Assembly: GCA_013180625.2 (NCBI GenBank)
Contig: SNVD02004565.1
Coordinates: 744,001-808,000, forward strand
Length of the DNA: 64,000 bases
Origin: Boswellia sacra
Lineage: Eukaryota; Streptophyta; Magnoliopsida; Sapindales; Burseraceae
Direction of reading: 5' to 3'
In this document: piece by piece, positions 33,720 through 43,761 of the stretch
Position numbering within the stretch: the stretch's first letter is position 1
Layout: every line of letters starts with the position of its first letter
The notes under the pieces: generated by a model
What the model was told of the DNA's origin: nothing
The model's input: only the letters and a program-made list of their open reading frames with translations
The model's database searches: none
Program-made: the position numbers and the translations under genes

Positions 33720-34325
33720 TCAGTGTGGTGAAGAGATCCTCTTGTTCATAGCAAATGATGAAGATTTTGGTCGGGCACGTATGTTTACCGGAGCCTTGGA
33801 CTTTGGCGTATGGAGATTGTTGAGGGAGTTTAAGTGAAAAGAAAGATCATTGTCAAATGTAACTGCAGAGCTGATTCCATGGCACTTAATCAGAGAATTC
33901 ATACAAACATTCGAATTGACAATTCTTGCATTGTTCACAAACATGCCTGATCTTCCAGTGTTGGTTACGCTGAGCATCCTGCCCGGAATGCTTGAAGGTA
34001 CCAATGTTCCGTTAGGGAAATGCAACAAGTTGTTGAATGCTAACGCTGTGGGGATTGAGTGGCTTAGGATGAATTCATGTAGACGGTCTGAACTAAGTGA
34101 AGCTGCAGATAGGGTCTCATCACTTGGCATAAGGAAAGTTATATCAGTGCTCTTTGGTGAATCAGTGGTTCCATTGAGGATCTTAAGAAGGATGACAAAA
34201 CCATGGTAAGATTTTGCTCTCATATCAGCCATGGCTGCCAGCAGGTCAGTCTGATTGATTTGATTCATGGTTTGAGATTCTCCAACTGCAAAGAGTGCAA
34301 CAAGGATCAAAAACCAAGGAGCCAT
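33720..34325 (-). CDS. Secreted single-FAS1-domain protein (fasciclin-like)
   Basis: A single-exon gene of 201 residues. The frame extends 7 codons upstream but opens with GTG; the first ATG at 34325 gives a clear signal peptide (MAPWFLILVALFAVGES). One FAS1 (fasciclin) domain follows. The H1-like block reads DITFLMPSDETLS (about 62-74), and the H2-like block ends the domain near IKCHGISSAVTFDND (about 145-160). N-glycosylation sites (NQT, NGT) occur. The C-terminus is basic (NIRARPKSSSF) and lacks a hydrophobic GPI-anchor signal and the Pro/Ala-rich arabinogalactan region. It therefore resembles the short FAS1 proteins near the FLA19-21 group more than classic FLAs. It is expected in the cell wall or apoplast in cell adhesion or wall organisation. 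The exact subgroup is uncertain. Confidence 0.85.
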   Translation of the reverse strand: MAPWFLILVALFAVGESQTMNQINQTDLLAAMADMRAKSYHGFVILLKILNGTTDSPKSTDITFLMPSDETLSAASLSSDRLHEFILSHSIPTALAFNNLLHFPNGTLVPSSIPGRMLSVTNTGRSGMFVNNARIVNSNVCMNSLIKCHGISSAVTFDNDLSFHLNSLNNLHTPKSKAPVNIRARPKSSSFAMNKRISSPH

Positions 34326-35580
34326 TTGTAGTGAGTGGAATGTCACTCTTTAGCTGGTGTTTGAGGAACTGGATTTGTTTCGGAATTTATAGAATGGGAA
34401 ATAGTCATGCTTGTGCATGCTTAGTTTATTTGTTGTACATTTGGTTTGATGCATGGAATGTTTCGCAACATGCATTTTGTATAAAGGGTTTAGGTGGTGA
34501 GTAGTTTATGCATGAGAAAAGTCTAGTTTTTCTGCTCCATTTTAGGAGTAGGATAAGGTCATGACCAATGTGACCTGTGACTTGTAAGTGTGAGGAGAGT
34601 GTGACCTCCCTTTCTCTAGTGAGTTGAAATTGGCCTACCACTTGCCCTACCCTACCCAATGAAGTGAAAACTGAAAAATGGCCAAAAATAGATGTTCCCA
34701 ACACATAATTATATATCTGAAGTCTCTATCTACTGACTTGTAACTCGTTAAGAGATAAAAAGGCTGTCCCTGCAGTTTTTAAGACTCCAGTGTAAGAGCT
34801 TGTTAAAGACCTGATGTTGCAGTGGCATTGTCAGGGACCCCAAGCTGCTTCTAGCTGATCTCTCTCTCCCTCTTTTTGCCCTTGTAGTAGGTTCTTCCAA
34901 TTAGCTTTACCTGTGGCTGTGAGATCGACAAATGACAACAGAACACAACATTATCAGCTGATGCTTCATGACAAATGACCACTAGGTGTAATAATAATTT
35001 AATAAGCTAAAAAAGGACCTTAAGTCACCCCTCTTCTATGGGATTCAATTTTAGTGATAGATTTTGCATGTAATGTATTCTATGCCTAGGTTGATTTTGA
35101 ATTTGAATATGACCATATACATGGCCCAATCAAATTTTTGGGTTTTCTGTTAAATAATCAAAACTGAGTTGGGACCATCAGGAAGTTACAAAGATGACAA
35201 GATTTTTATATTTTGATCAGAAAAGTTTCTGCCGTAAGGACAAATCAGATTACCAAATCCCATTGAGGACTCAATGAAAGATATTGGAAGGGCCATTTGC
35301 ATGCCGACAGATTTGGAGATTGTAATCCATCACCCTTGTTTTATCAGGTCCATTTTCTTCTAGTAAATTACACCATTTCCTTCCTTTAATTCTAGGACCG
35401 AGTTTAAAGCTTTGCTAGTGCCACTACATCACTCTTATGTGAACCTTTTAATTGTTTTATTAAATGTTATCTTAAAATAAATGTATCAAATCAAGTATCA
35501 CAAATGTTATCTGTTGTGTTTTTATCACTTTCTTTTGGTTCAAATGGATAGAAAAGTGTTAGGAAGGACCATATACGAAA
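34326..35580. other. Upstream region of the FAS1 gene, intergenic
   Basis: Contains the promoter of the minus-strand FAS1 gene (TATAAATT-like sequence near 34386 on the complement) followed by AT-rich spacer. Short frames such as 34426-34704 (-) and 35491-35679 (-) have no recognisable content. Confidence 0.45.
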
Positions 35581-35583
35581 ATC

Positions 35584-35757
35584 AATAATGTTACATTTAC
35601 AATCAAAATATAATCTAAAATCTATAACCTGATGTGACAGTTTACATAGCGAAAATTTATTAGAGAGGGAAAAAACCAAAAACGAATAAAAAAGTTATAT
35701 TCTCAATAGGATTTTCTCACGTAGACTGTATAGAGTTATAAGTCTAACATTATTATA
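35584..35757. mobile_element. Fold-back (MITE-like) element, family 1, copy A
   Basis: The left end reads AATAATGTTACATTTAC and the right end ATAAGTCTAACATTATTA, which are inverted repeats over TAATAATGTTA. The interior ATAATCTAAAATCTATAACC recurs in copy C at 62228-62440. No coding capacity. The size (about 170 bases), AT-richness and inverted ends fit a MITE. Confidence 0.6.
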
Positions 35758-35985
35758 TTAAAATTTTACCCGATAGATATGATAACGAATATATTAACTG
35801 GCTTTCTTTTTAGTGGTTCAACTTTATAAAATTTCCATCTTTACCCGGAGACATGCAGCCAACCACGTTCACTGAACCATGCTAAATAGGAACCGATTTT
35901 AACCCAAAAATGTGTAAACAAGATGCATGGGGGCAATGCTCTGTTGTAAGTAAGATGGCTGCCATTGGTAATGTTGCTATCAAGT

Positions 35986-36026
35986 CTTGTCGACCACTCA
36001 ACTCAAGGAAGAATTGGTCGACCAAG
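35986..36026. other. Short hairpin with SalI-type palindromic arms
   Basis: CTTGTCGACCA at 35986-35996 pairs with TGGTCGACCAAG at 36015-36026 around an 18-base loop, with one bulged base. The stem is too short for a plant microRNA precursor. Confidence 0.6.
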
Positions 36027-36375
36027 GACGTTTTGAATGAAGATGGTTAGGTGAGCAGCTACATACATCCCCATGTATGCAACTTTGCATCTATTGACTG
36101 TGTCACCTCCTGCTTAGTGCCAACCATTGTTTCCCCCTTTTTCAGGTTCTTGTAGGACCATGATGTTACTGCTCATGTGACCTTGCTAAGGACAATCACC
36201 CTTCCTTTATAAAAATGATTTTCAAATTTGAATAATCCTTTTTTTCTAAGTCAAAAGGGGTCTTTTTCATCCTATGGGAATGGGATATTTATGCCGACAT
36301 CTTATAAATTTGGATTAATTGAATTAAATTCAGAGATTTTCGGAATGAATATTTGATCATTAGATTTAGGGGAAA

Positions 36376-36398
36376 AAGAAGAAGAAGAAGAAGAAGAA
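36376..36398. repeat. (GAA)n microsatellite
   Basis: About seven tandem GAA/AAG units in intergenic DNA. Confidence 0.95.
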
Positions 36399-36554
36399 TG
36401 TTTGATATTAATATCCTAACGTTAACTAATCATATGTATGTATAAGAATCAAAATGTTAGTTTCAAAATCGGATATAAACTTTAGTTGTTAATATTAATT
36501 TCTCCACCGTCTTATATGTCTATTTAATAAGTCATGTTGTATTTTTATTATTTG

Positions 36555-36752
36555 TAATAGTACTAGACTTATAACTCAGACTCTGCAGTTCGATATAGCA
36601 GTTTACATGGTAAAAATACATCGAAGAATGAAAAAAAAAAAAAGAATGAGAGAAGTTCATCTCTAATAAAATTTTATTTTGTTAACTACCATAACAAGTT
36701 GCAGAATTTGCGTTGTATGCGGTGTATAAGTTTAGCATTAGCATTACTGTTA
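36555..36752. mobile_element. Fold-back (MITE-like) element, family 1, copy B
   Basis: The left end TAATAGTACTAGACTTATAA and the right end TATAAGTTTAGCATTAGCAT (followed by TACTGTTATTA) form imperfect inverted repeats. The interior shares AGCAGTTTACATGGTAAAAA with ACAGTTTACATAGCGAAAAT of copy A, and both carry CTC(T/A)ATA(A/G)(A/G)ATTTT. Non-coding. Confidence 0.55.
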
Positions 36753-36796
36753 TTATTGTTATTATTATTAGTTAGTTTTAATAGCATTTATAAGTT

Positions 36797-36859
36797 GTTA
36801 ACATATGCTGTTTACTAGAGATGACCTCTTTATGTTAACATATGCTGTTTACTAGAGAT
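36797..36859. repeat. 26-base direct repeat, two copies
   Basis: The 26-base sequence starting GTTAACATATGCTGTTTACT is present at 36797-36822 and 36834-36859, identical, separated by 11 bases. It lies just outside fold-back copy B. Confidence 0.92.
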
Positions 36860-38640
36860 TAACTCTTCATAATACTATTTTGATTTTCATCAAATTTTTT
36901 ATCCAAAATTCTGTATCATAAAAAGTTTACCTTGAAAAGAATATTATTTTCCATCCGCTTTTTCAATAAGCATCCTCTGCCATTGTCTTTTTCAGGGTAG
37001 GTATTTTTCTTTCACCCCTAATTTGATCACTGGCTTGTAATACATTATAATAATTTTCATCAACTTTCCTTTATTTTATTTATTACCTTATCTAGAGGAT
37101 ATGATTTAAATAGACATCAAAAACCCCACTAAGAGTTAATCCATTGACATGCAAATGCAGTCACAGAATAAAAAAAGAAGAATGAAATCCTAGAATTTAT
37201 GTACTTATTAAGCGCCCAAGTCCAAGTAGCCTCCTATCCTATCCTAATAAAAGTGAATTGGAGACAACAGCTGTGGATATATACTACAAACACTCTTCAC
37301 TAAAGCAAACACCCAAATGCAATGGGTAGAAGATTCTGTTAATAGTTAATATTTCTTAAAGTGGATTCTGTTTGTAATGATTTATGACATCTTTTATTTA
37401 ATTAAAAAGCTAAAAGTCTATGCTAAATCATTAAACAAAATAAAAACAACTTTTGTTAAAGAGAATGAGAATCTAATCACCTCTCTCTCACTCACACACA
37501 CACACACACAGAGTTTGCTACTCTCATCACATGGCTAGCTAGCAAGTCACAATCATTTGAAGCCCACAAATTGATCCCCTGGCAACTATGTAGAGATCAT
37601 TAATTAAAAAACTAAACTAAGTTTAAGATGTTAACAAGACAATTATAACTATAAATATTCTTGTGTGTTGGTTGATGAAGTTAGCGGCCTCTAAATAAAT
37701 AGACAAATAAATGAACAAAGAGAGAGAAGTGATGAGAAGATTCTTGTGTTGTGTTGTGTACACGAAAAAAGGTAATCAGTTGGGGAGTTCTCCTCAGCCG
37801 TTGGCAATGCTGCCAAAGTATCAGTAGTGGGTTTTGCAGATAAAAAGTAAATGCTCTTCCATTTCCATGATCATGATATGCACAAACACAAACTTCAAAT
37901 GTTTGACAATAATATCAAAAGTCAAGCCAAGTGCCAAATTTATTGCTGGTGCAGTGAAAGGAGAGATTTTATGGGGTTAAATTAAGGGGCTCAAAGAAAG
38001 TGAGAGAGAAAACGACAAGAACAGAAGCGTTGTGGGGTAGATGAAGATCAATCTCATTGTCTCTTCTCATTTGTTGCATGTTCATTTTGAGATATAGACA
38101 TCACCTTTAATGAACTTAAATATGATTATGGATAGGCAAAATTAAATACACACTAAATACTTGTTAGAAATTGGAGAATCAGCACCACCTCATCTTGTTT
38201 TTTTTATTGAATTACATAAAGTGTAATGTATAGTTTTAAAAACCATAATGGTTGATTCAAATGGTAAGTCTGAGGAGTTGATAAAGGCCACGACTTCTGG
38301 ATTCAATTCTCTATAATGGTCTTTTCCCATATGGAGGTGAGGATTAGTTAGTTTTAAAGTGTATTCTAAGGGTGTCTATTAAGATCTAAAAAAAATGTGA
38401 ATCCGCACCATTAAAATCATTAGTCTACTTCAATAATTATATGAAATCAATTATTTTATTATATTCAATAAATTTTATAATAAAATATAATAACTTTTAA
38501 GATAAATTAATCATTAAAATAATTAAATAAATATTATTTAAGATCTTTAAAAAATACATGTTAAGAGTATTCAAATTTAATGATTATTAAATTATTATTT
38601 AATTTTAAAGGTGACAATGTTATGTAACCTATAGTATATT
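36860..38640. other. Intergenic DNA
   Basis: No gene recognised. It includes a (CA)n run at 37493-37510 preceded by CT repeats. At about 38245-38320 a tRNA-like phrase (GGATTCAATTC as a worn box B) could be a SINE remnant. Confidence 0.45.
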
Positions 38641-38647
38641 TTTGTTT

Positions 38648-38770
38648 AGGGATAATTACAATATGTAATATCGAGATTTGATTTAATTTTAATTAAAGAA
38701 TGGTTATGTATTTTTTATTAATCACACATTTAAAATTATTTTTAAATTATCATTTTTATCTCTTTAATTA
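38648..38770. repeat. Partial copy of fold-back family 2
   Basis: TAATATCGAGATTTGATTTA and the following TGGTTATGTATTTTTTATTAATCACAC match the left half of the element at 39541-39757. The right half is missing or too diverged. Confidence 0.55.
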
Positions 38771-38810
38771 TTATTTTTAAAGATATGTTTGATAAAAAAA
38801 TATAAAATTA

Positions 38811-38826
38811 TTATATATATATATAT
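38811..38826. repeat. (TA)n microsatellite
   Basis: Eight TA units in AT-rich intergenic DNA. Confidence 0.9.
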
Positions 38827-38929
38827 TGTAAACGTAGGTATAAAGAGCGAGTGGGGACATTAATATCATTTCAAGAAATTGAGCCTGCGATACAAGGGAA
38901 GCATGTGTACAGTTAAAAGTTAAAATTAT

Positions 38930-39290
38930 TTCACTCGTTAGTTTGCAGATGGGGATGGCGATGGTGACGGTTGTCTCTGTCTGTTTTGGCTTTGGCTCGT
39001 TGGCTGCGGTTATAACAGAAACAGACGAAACGGAAGGAACCTCCTCCCGGGTCCCACCTTTTTTGCTTACGTGTCAGTCCCTGATGCTTTCGCGCGTTTT
39101 TTTCCATCAAAAAAGTAAGATTGGGAACGTGATTTGTCAGAACAAGCTGTCATCGGGTCCCCTGTCACGATTCCCGAGGAATTTTCTCCTACGCCGATTT
39201 TTTCTTTCTTTTTTATTTAAAAAAAAAAAACACTTTGCCTGCAGTGTTCTGTGCTCTATTAAGGCTGTGTTTGTGTCTTTGTACTAAAAT
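38930..39290. other. GC-richer island with no recognised gene
   Basis: About 350 bases stand out from AT-rich surroundings, with CpG-containing stretches and CTCCCGGGTCCCAC. A plus frame at 38943-39287 (114 codons) has a hydrophobic start but a lysine/phenylalanine-rich low-complexity tail and no known homologue. It could be a leader, promoter or old gene fragment. Confidence 0.4.
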
Positions 39291-39540
39291 GACAAAAAAT
39301 GACTTCTCCAAAGTTGTGAATGTCGATAACAGGCAATGCTACGAACTATCATTGTTTTCTTTTCTTTTTTTCTTCATTATTTGAGAAACCTCATATATCA
39401 ATGAATATTCTTATAAATTGGGAAGAGATAGAATAATTTTAATTTTTAATATTATGAAGTACTTAAATAATAATTAAGAGAGGAATAATATGTAATGTAC
39501 ACCTGAAAAAAATTTGCAACATAGAAAAGTTATAAATTCG

Positions 39541-39757
39541 AACAATACCAGTAAGTATCTTCGAGTTTTGGTTTAATTTTAAACAGAGAATGACTACATA
39601 TTTTTTATCAATTACACCTTAAAATTATTTATTTTTCATCGATTACACCCTTAAAAATAATTATTTTAGGTTGAAAATGACGATTTGAAGACAATTTCAG
39701 TAATTTGATTGATTTAAAATTAAATCAAAACTCGAGAATATTTATTGTAATTGTCAT
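39541..39757. mobile_element. Fold-back (MITE-like) element, family 2, complete copy
   Basis: The left arm TCGAGTTTTGGTTTAATTTT (from 39561) and the right arm AAATTAAATCAAAACTCGAG (to about 39736) are inverted repeats of at least 24 bases with one or two mismatches. Looser complementarity extends outward (ACAATACCAGTAAGTAT against ATATTTATTGTAATTGT). The interior has TCAATTACACC/TCGATTACACCC repeats and no frame. Related partial copies lie at 38648 and 11945. Confidence 0.65.
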
Positions 39758-42640
39758 GTTACAAATTATGCAAATTAAAGATTGATTTTTGTTTTTTTTA
39801 AATAATAATGATAAAGAAATAGTAAGATAGTTTGAAATATTAATCAAATAATGTGTGATTAATATGGTACCATTACTGTGTTTATTCACTTAGAAATTTT
39901 ATCCAGAAACCTTTGTAACGAAGACAAGCATGTCCCTCTTGCTAAAGGGCATCGATGTTTGAGAAATAATCAAAGTGTTGATGCCAATAATTAGCCATTT
40001 GAAAACGGAGAGATGATGAGACGGGTTTAATTCTCAAAACATGAAGTGAAGGAAAGCAAAGCTAAAGCATGAAAAACTCAGCATATTCCGCTCAATCGCA
40101 TTAGTGCTTCTCATTACTGCACAGTCTGCACTTACCCCATTTCATGGCAAATTGCAACATCAAATCATTGTTTGCATGCAATCAATTCTAACATTTCTTT
40201 TACAACAAGTTGTAAAAATCATGTTATAGCTAGGCCATGCACATGCTCAAGCACATATCCCTTCTCAAAGAAATTCTATTCATAAGATGTTTATGGATAT
40301 TGCTACCAAAATGCTTTTCTTGATAGTTCCCATGATTTTGATATGAGTCAAAAGTGGTTAAAAAAAAATAAAGGCTTGATGGAGAGACTAAAGCAATTAA
40401 AACAATTTAACTTCTAAGTTTCTTGAAAAGAAATCTTTGTTAGTGGTGGGTCTAATTCCAACTGGATGGTGTAATTATTGAACCCTAAATAAATGTTGCA
40501 TAATGTGGCCCATACAATGAGGCACTACTTCTCACATGTACTTGCTAGTTTCCATGACTAAAAGTGATCAAAACAAAACATGAGAGTATTAGTATCAAAG
40601 CTTCCAATGGCATCATATTAAAGTGGCTTAAGATAAAACATGCATGGCCCTACATTGTTAATTACAATCCCTTATCAAGTATCCAACATAAAGCAAATTT
40701 CATCACCTGTTCACCTTTCAATCTTCACCCTTCAATTTCAATTGGATCATCAACCATTTCATTTTTCATCATCATGGCCACTATTCTGAGTGCAAAGATT
40801 TTTTTTTTTAGTAACAAAGATAAAAACCAATTGTGCCCTACTTCTCCACAAGTCTCTTTCACATGACAACTATTATCTATATAAACGTTAAGTTTGACAC
40901 TTTTAGGTAAAGCTTAAACTTAGACGTGGGTTCTACTATACATTTCCTCACATGCAAGAATTTATGCACTTGTAATACAAATCGGATCGAGTCTCGTATG
41001 TCTGAGTAGGTCTTACAAGTAGACTAAATAATATTTTTTAATTAATTTTGTTTAATAACACAGATAGGAATCAAACCTGCGAGTGTTTAGTCATAACAGC
41101 TATGATACTATATAAAGTTTGTCATTTTTTCTAAAAGCTTGTAGATGTGACTTAACTATATTCTTTAATAGTGAATTTTTTTAATAATTATACATAGTTT
41201 ATTCTAATAATAGCGGGATTATTTTTTTCAAGGGAGAAGAATAAACATGTATCATTCATGATACTCACATCCTGTACATCAAATTGAACCTTAATTCCTC
41301 AATAAAATAAGTGACTTATTTATTAATTTACAATATCATTAGTACGTGTAATTAGGAAAATTATATTAATCAGATGGCCCACCAATGATCGGTTCAATGT
41401 ATAATCCAAAAATAAATCCATTAAAAGGATTAGTGGTTAGCCATGAATCATCATTCTTAATAGACCAAATTACAATCCTGAACTAGATTGGCACTTTGGA
41501 TAAAAATTTAGCTGCTATATATCATGATAGAGACCAGAAAGTAGAAAGCTAGTACAAGTTGTTGAACATATCTAAGAGTTTACCCATCAACATTACACAT
41601 GTTGCCATTTTCATTGCTTAAAATACCACATTTTCCAAAATTGTAAAAATCTATTTGCTTCCACATTAAAACTAAGCATTTTGGCACATTAAAAACGTGG
41701 CCTTCTATTTGCACTTTTAGTCATCTCAATGCTAGCTATTTGTTCATTGCATGAAACTTCACTTCACTACCTATTTACCTATCTCCAACAACTCCTGAAT
41801 CATGCATGTTAACATGTACATGATTTAGGTCTATTGTACATCTTATGATTGTTTATCACAACATAGATACTTAAAAGAGAAAGGTGGGTAGTCAAAAAAC
41901 GATTTTACTAATGAACTTGCTTTGTGTAAAAGTGCTTCTTCGAGGGATAAAAAAAAGTAAAACACTTTTATGCAAAAGTAAACAATCCGAAATGCATACT
42001 TTCACACATTTTAATATGATTGAAGAAACACCCACTAAATATTTTATTAAGTAACAACTAGCAAGTTCATCTATATCTAAACAATGGAAAACATTTTATT
42101 TATTTTACTCAAAAATTATCAAATAAACAACTTGACAGCGTCTACAACAATATTAAAAACACTATCAACAATATACTTAAGCAAGTTTAATTCCACCCCA
42201 AATGGATCTAAGAAGAGGAAGAAGAAGAAAAAAGGGTGTAATTATGGTCAAACTAATAATGGGTTTGATTAGGAGGTTAGTTTAATGGTTGCTTTAGCAA
42301 GTCCCATCTCTGTGCCCATTTGGCTCCATTTATTTAACAATGGTGGGTAAGGTATATAGCCGACATGTATTTTCATTGATGCCCACATCATCGAAATCAA
42401 TCAATAATCATCCAAACAAAACAAAAATAGTAGAATCTTAAACACCAAGCTCATTGAAGCCTGGTTAGCACCAAATTCACGATTAATTTCCGATTTTTTC
42501 CCGATTCTTTTATGTTTTCTGTTGGATATTAGTATAGAATATATGCCTTGTTTTCTAAATTTGAATAAAAAAAAAAAAAGGAAACTTTAACCTGGAAGGC
42601 AAAAGCTTTTCGTTGCCTAATTTTTCATATTTCCTGTTTT
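39758..42640. other. Intergenic DNA
   Basis: AT-rich. Small frames at 40564-40866 (+) and 42084-42272 (+) look random. A repeat-like phrase near 41060-41110 (on the complement GGTTTGATTCCTATCTG) resembles common plant transposon DNA. Nothing further can be supported. Confidence 0.45.
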
Positions 42641-42650
42641 ACCCTCTCCC

Positions 42651-42665
42651 ATATAAACAAGTTTC
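42651..42665 (+). promoter_or_regulatory. Candidate TATA box for the AHK2 transcript
   Basis: CCCATATAAACAAG, followed by CT-rich DNA and GC-richer sequence, looks like a core promoter. It lies 1.1 kb before the coding start, so the leader would be long, probably with a 5' UTR intron. A nearer start cannot be excluded. Confidence 0.35.
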
Positions 42666-43761
42666 TTTCTCGTTTCAGTGACGGGGAGAGAGTGTCCGGA
42701 TACCTGCACAACAGCAGGAAGCAAATGTCCCGTCTATGAACCCTGAATGGTGCAGTCTCTTTCAAAAGCAAAAGCGACCCGTAACAGGAAAAGGGAATTA
42801 TAATTTAGAAATAATAATAATAATAAAAGATCAATGGCAAATAGTAATGACACTGTAAAATATTTAAAAGGTTTAAAGATGATAATATATTATTGTCACT
42901 ATTATTACTATTATTATAGTAGCTTATTGTATATGAGGTTTTTTTTTTTTTTTTTTAATTGATATTCATCTTGGGGTTTGTTTGCTTTTGCTTTTGCTTA
43001 AACCATGCCCAGTTGGATGATGAGGCAATAATGTAACCAAAAACCTCAATTTCAAATGCTGCAGCTGTACACCAAACTGAAGAGAGAGAAACAGAGGTGG
43101 GGTGGTGGTATGGTAAAGAAAGAAAAGGAGTGAGGCTTCTTTTTATCCAAGTCTGATCATTGATTCCAGTTGGGTTATCAGAGAACCCAGATGGGGTCTC
43201 GTCAAAATTTGGTTTTGTTTGGTTTTTGTTTGAAAAAGTTTCCATCTTGATGCTTCTGTTGAGTATGCATAGCTGGTAAAGGTGAGGGGATACTAGATAC
43301 AGGAAAGAGCCAATTTTTGCCTTGCCTCATTAATGATTCCTTTACGGTCAATAAGTTGCCGAAATTACAACTTGGTCTTGGTTCGGCTTCTGCCTTCTTG
43401 AGGTTTTGGCATGATTATTGGTACGTTTTGAGTGCTTCGGAACAGCTGCTGTGGGTATGTATGAAGTGATAAATTTCGTATTGAACCATAAAGTGGAGAA
43501 ACTAGTGAAGAGAGCGAAGGTCTGGACCACATTGTTTCTTTTTCTCTCCTGTGGTGCATAATCAGAGACTCTGTTTGTTGAGAAATGAAGTGGGTTCTAT
43601 GCAGTTTTCACTCTCTACTTTGTTGTTTTCTCAGTCTTTTTCCTCTATAAAGCAGTGAGCGATTTGTTAAGTTTGGTACAGGATTGGTAAACAAGTGGTG
43701 GTCTTCTAGCAAATTTATATTTGTTTGCCCTTTTGGTTTGTGATTGGAGGTTTTGAGTTTG

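Noticed and set aside
37280..38050. Search for a microRNA precursor in the gene desert
   Set aside because: I compared by eye with common plant miRNA sequences (miR156-172, 319, 390-408, 482) and saw no match and no long hairpin. A folding program could still find a novel one.
38943..39287. 114-codon frame in the GC-richer island
   Set aside because: The tail is low-complexity Lys/Phe from a poly(A)-like run, and no domain is visible. Kept only as a composition anomaly.
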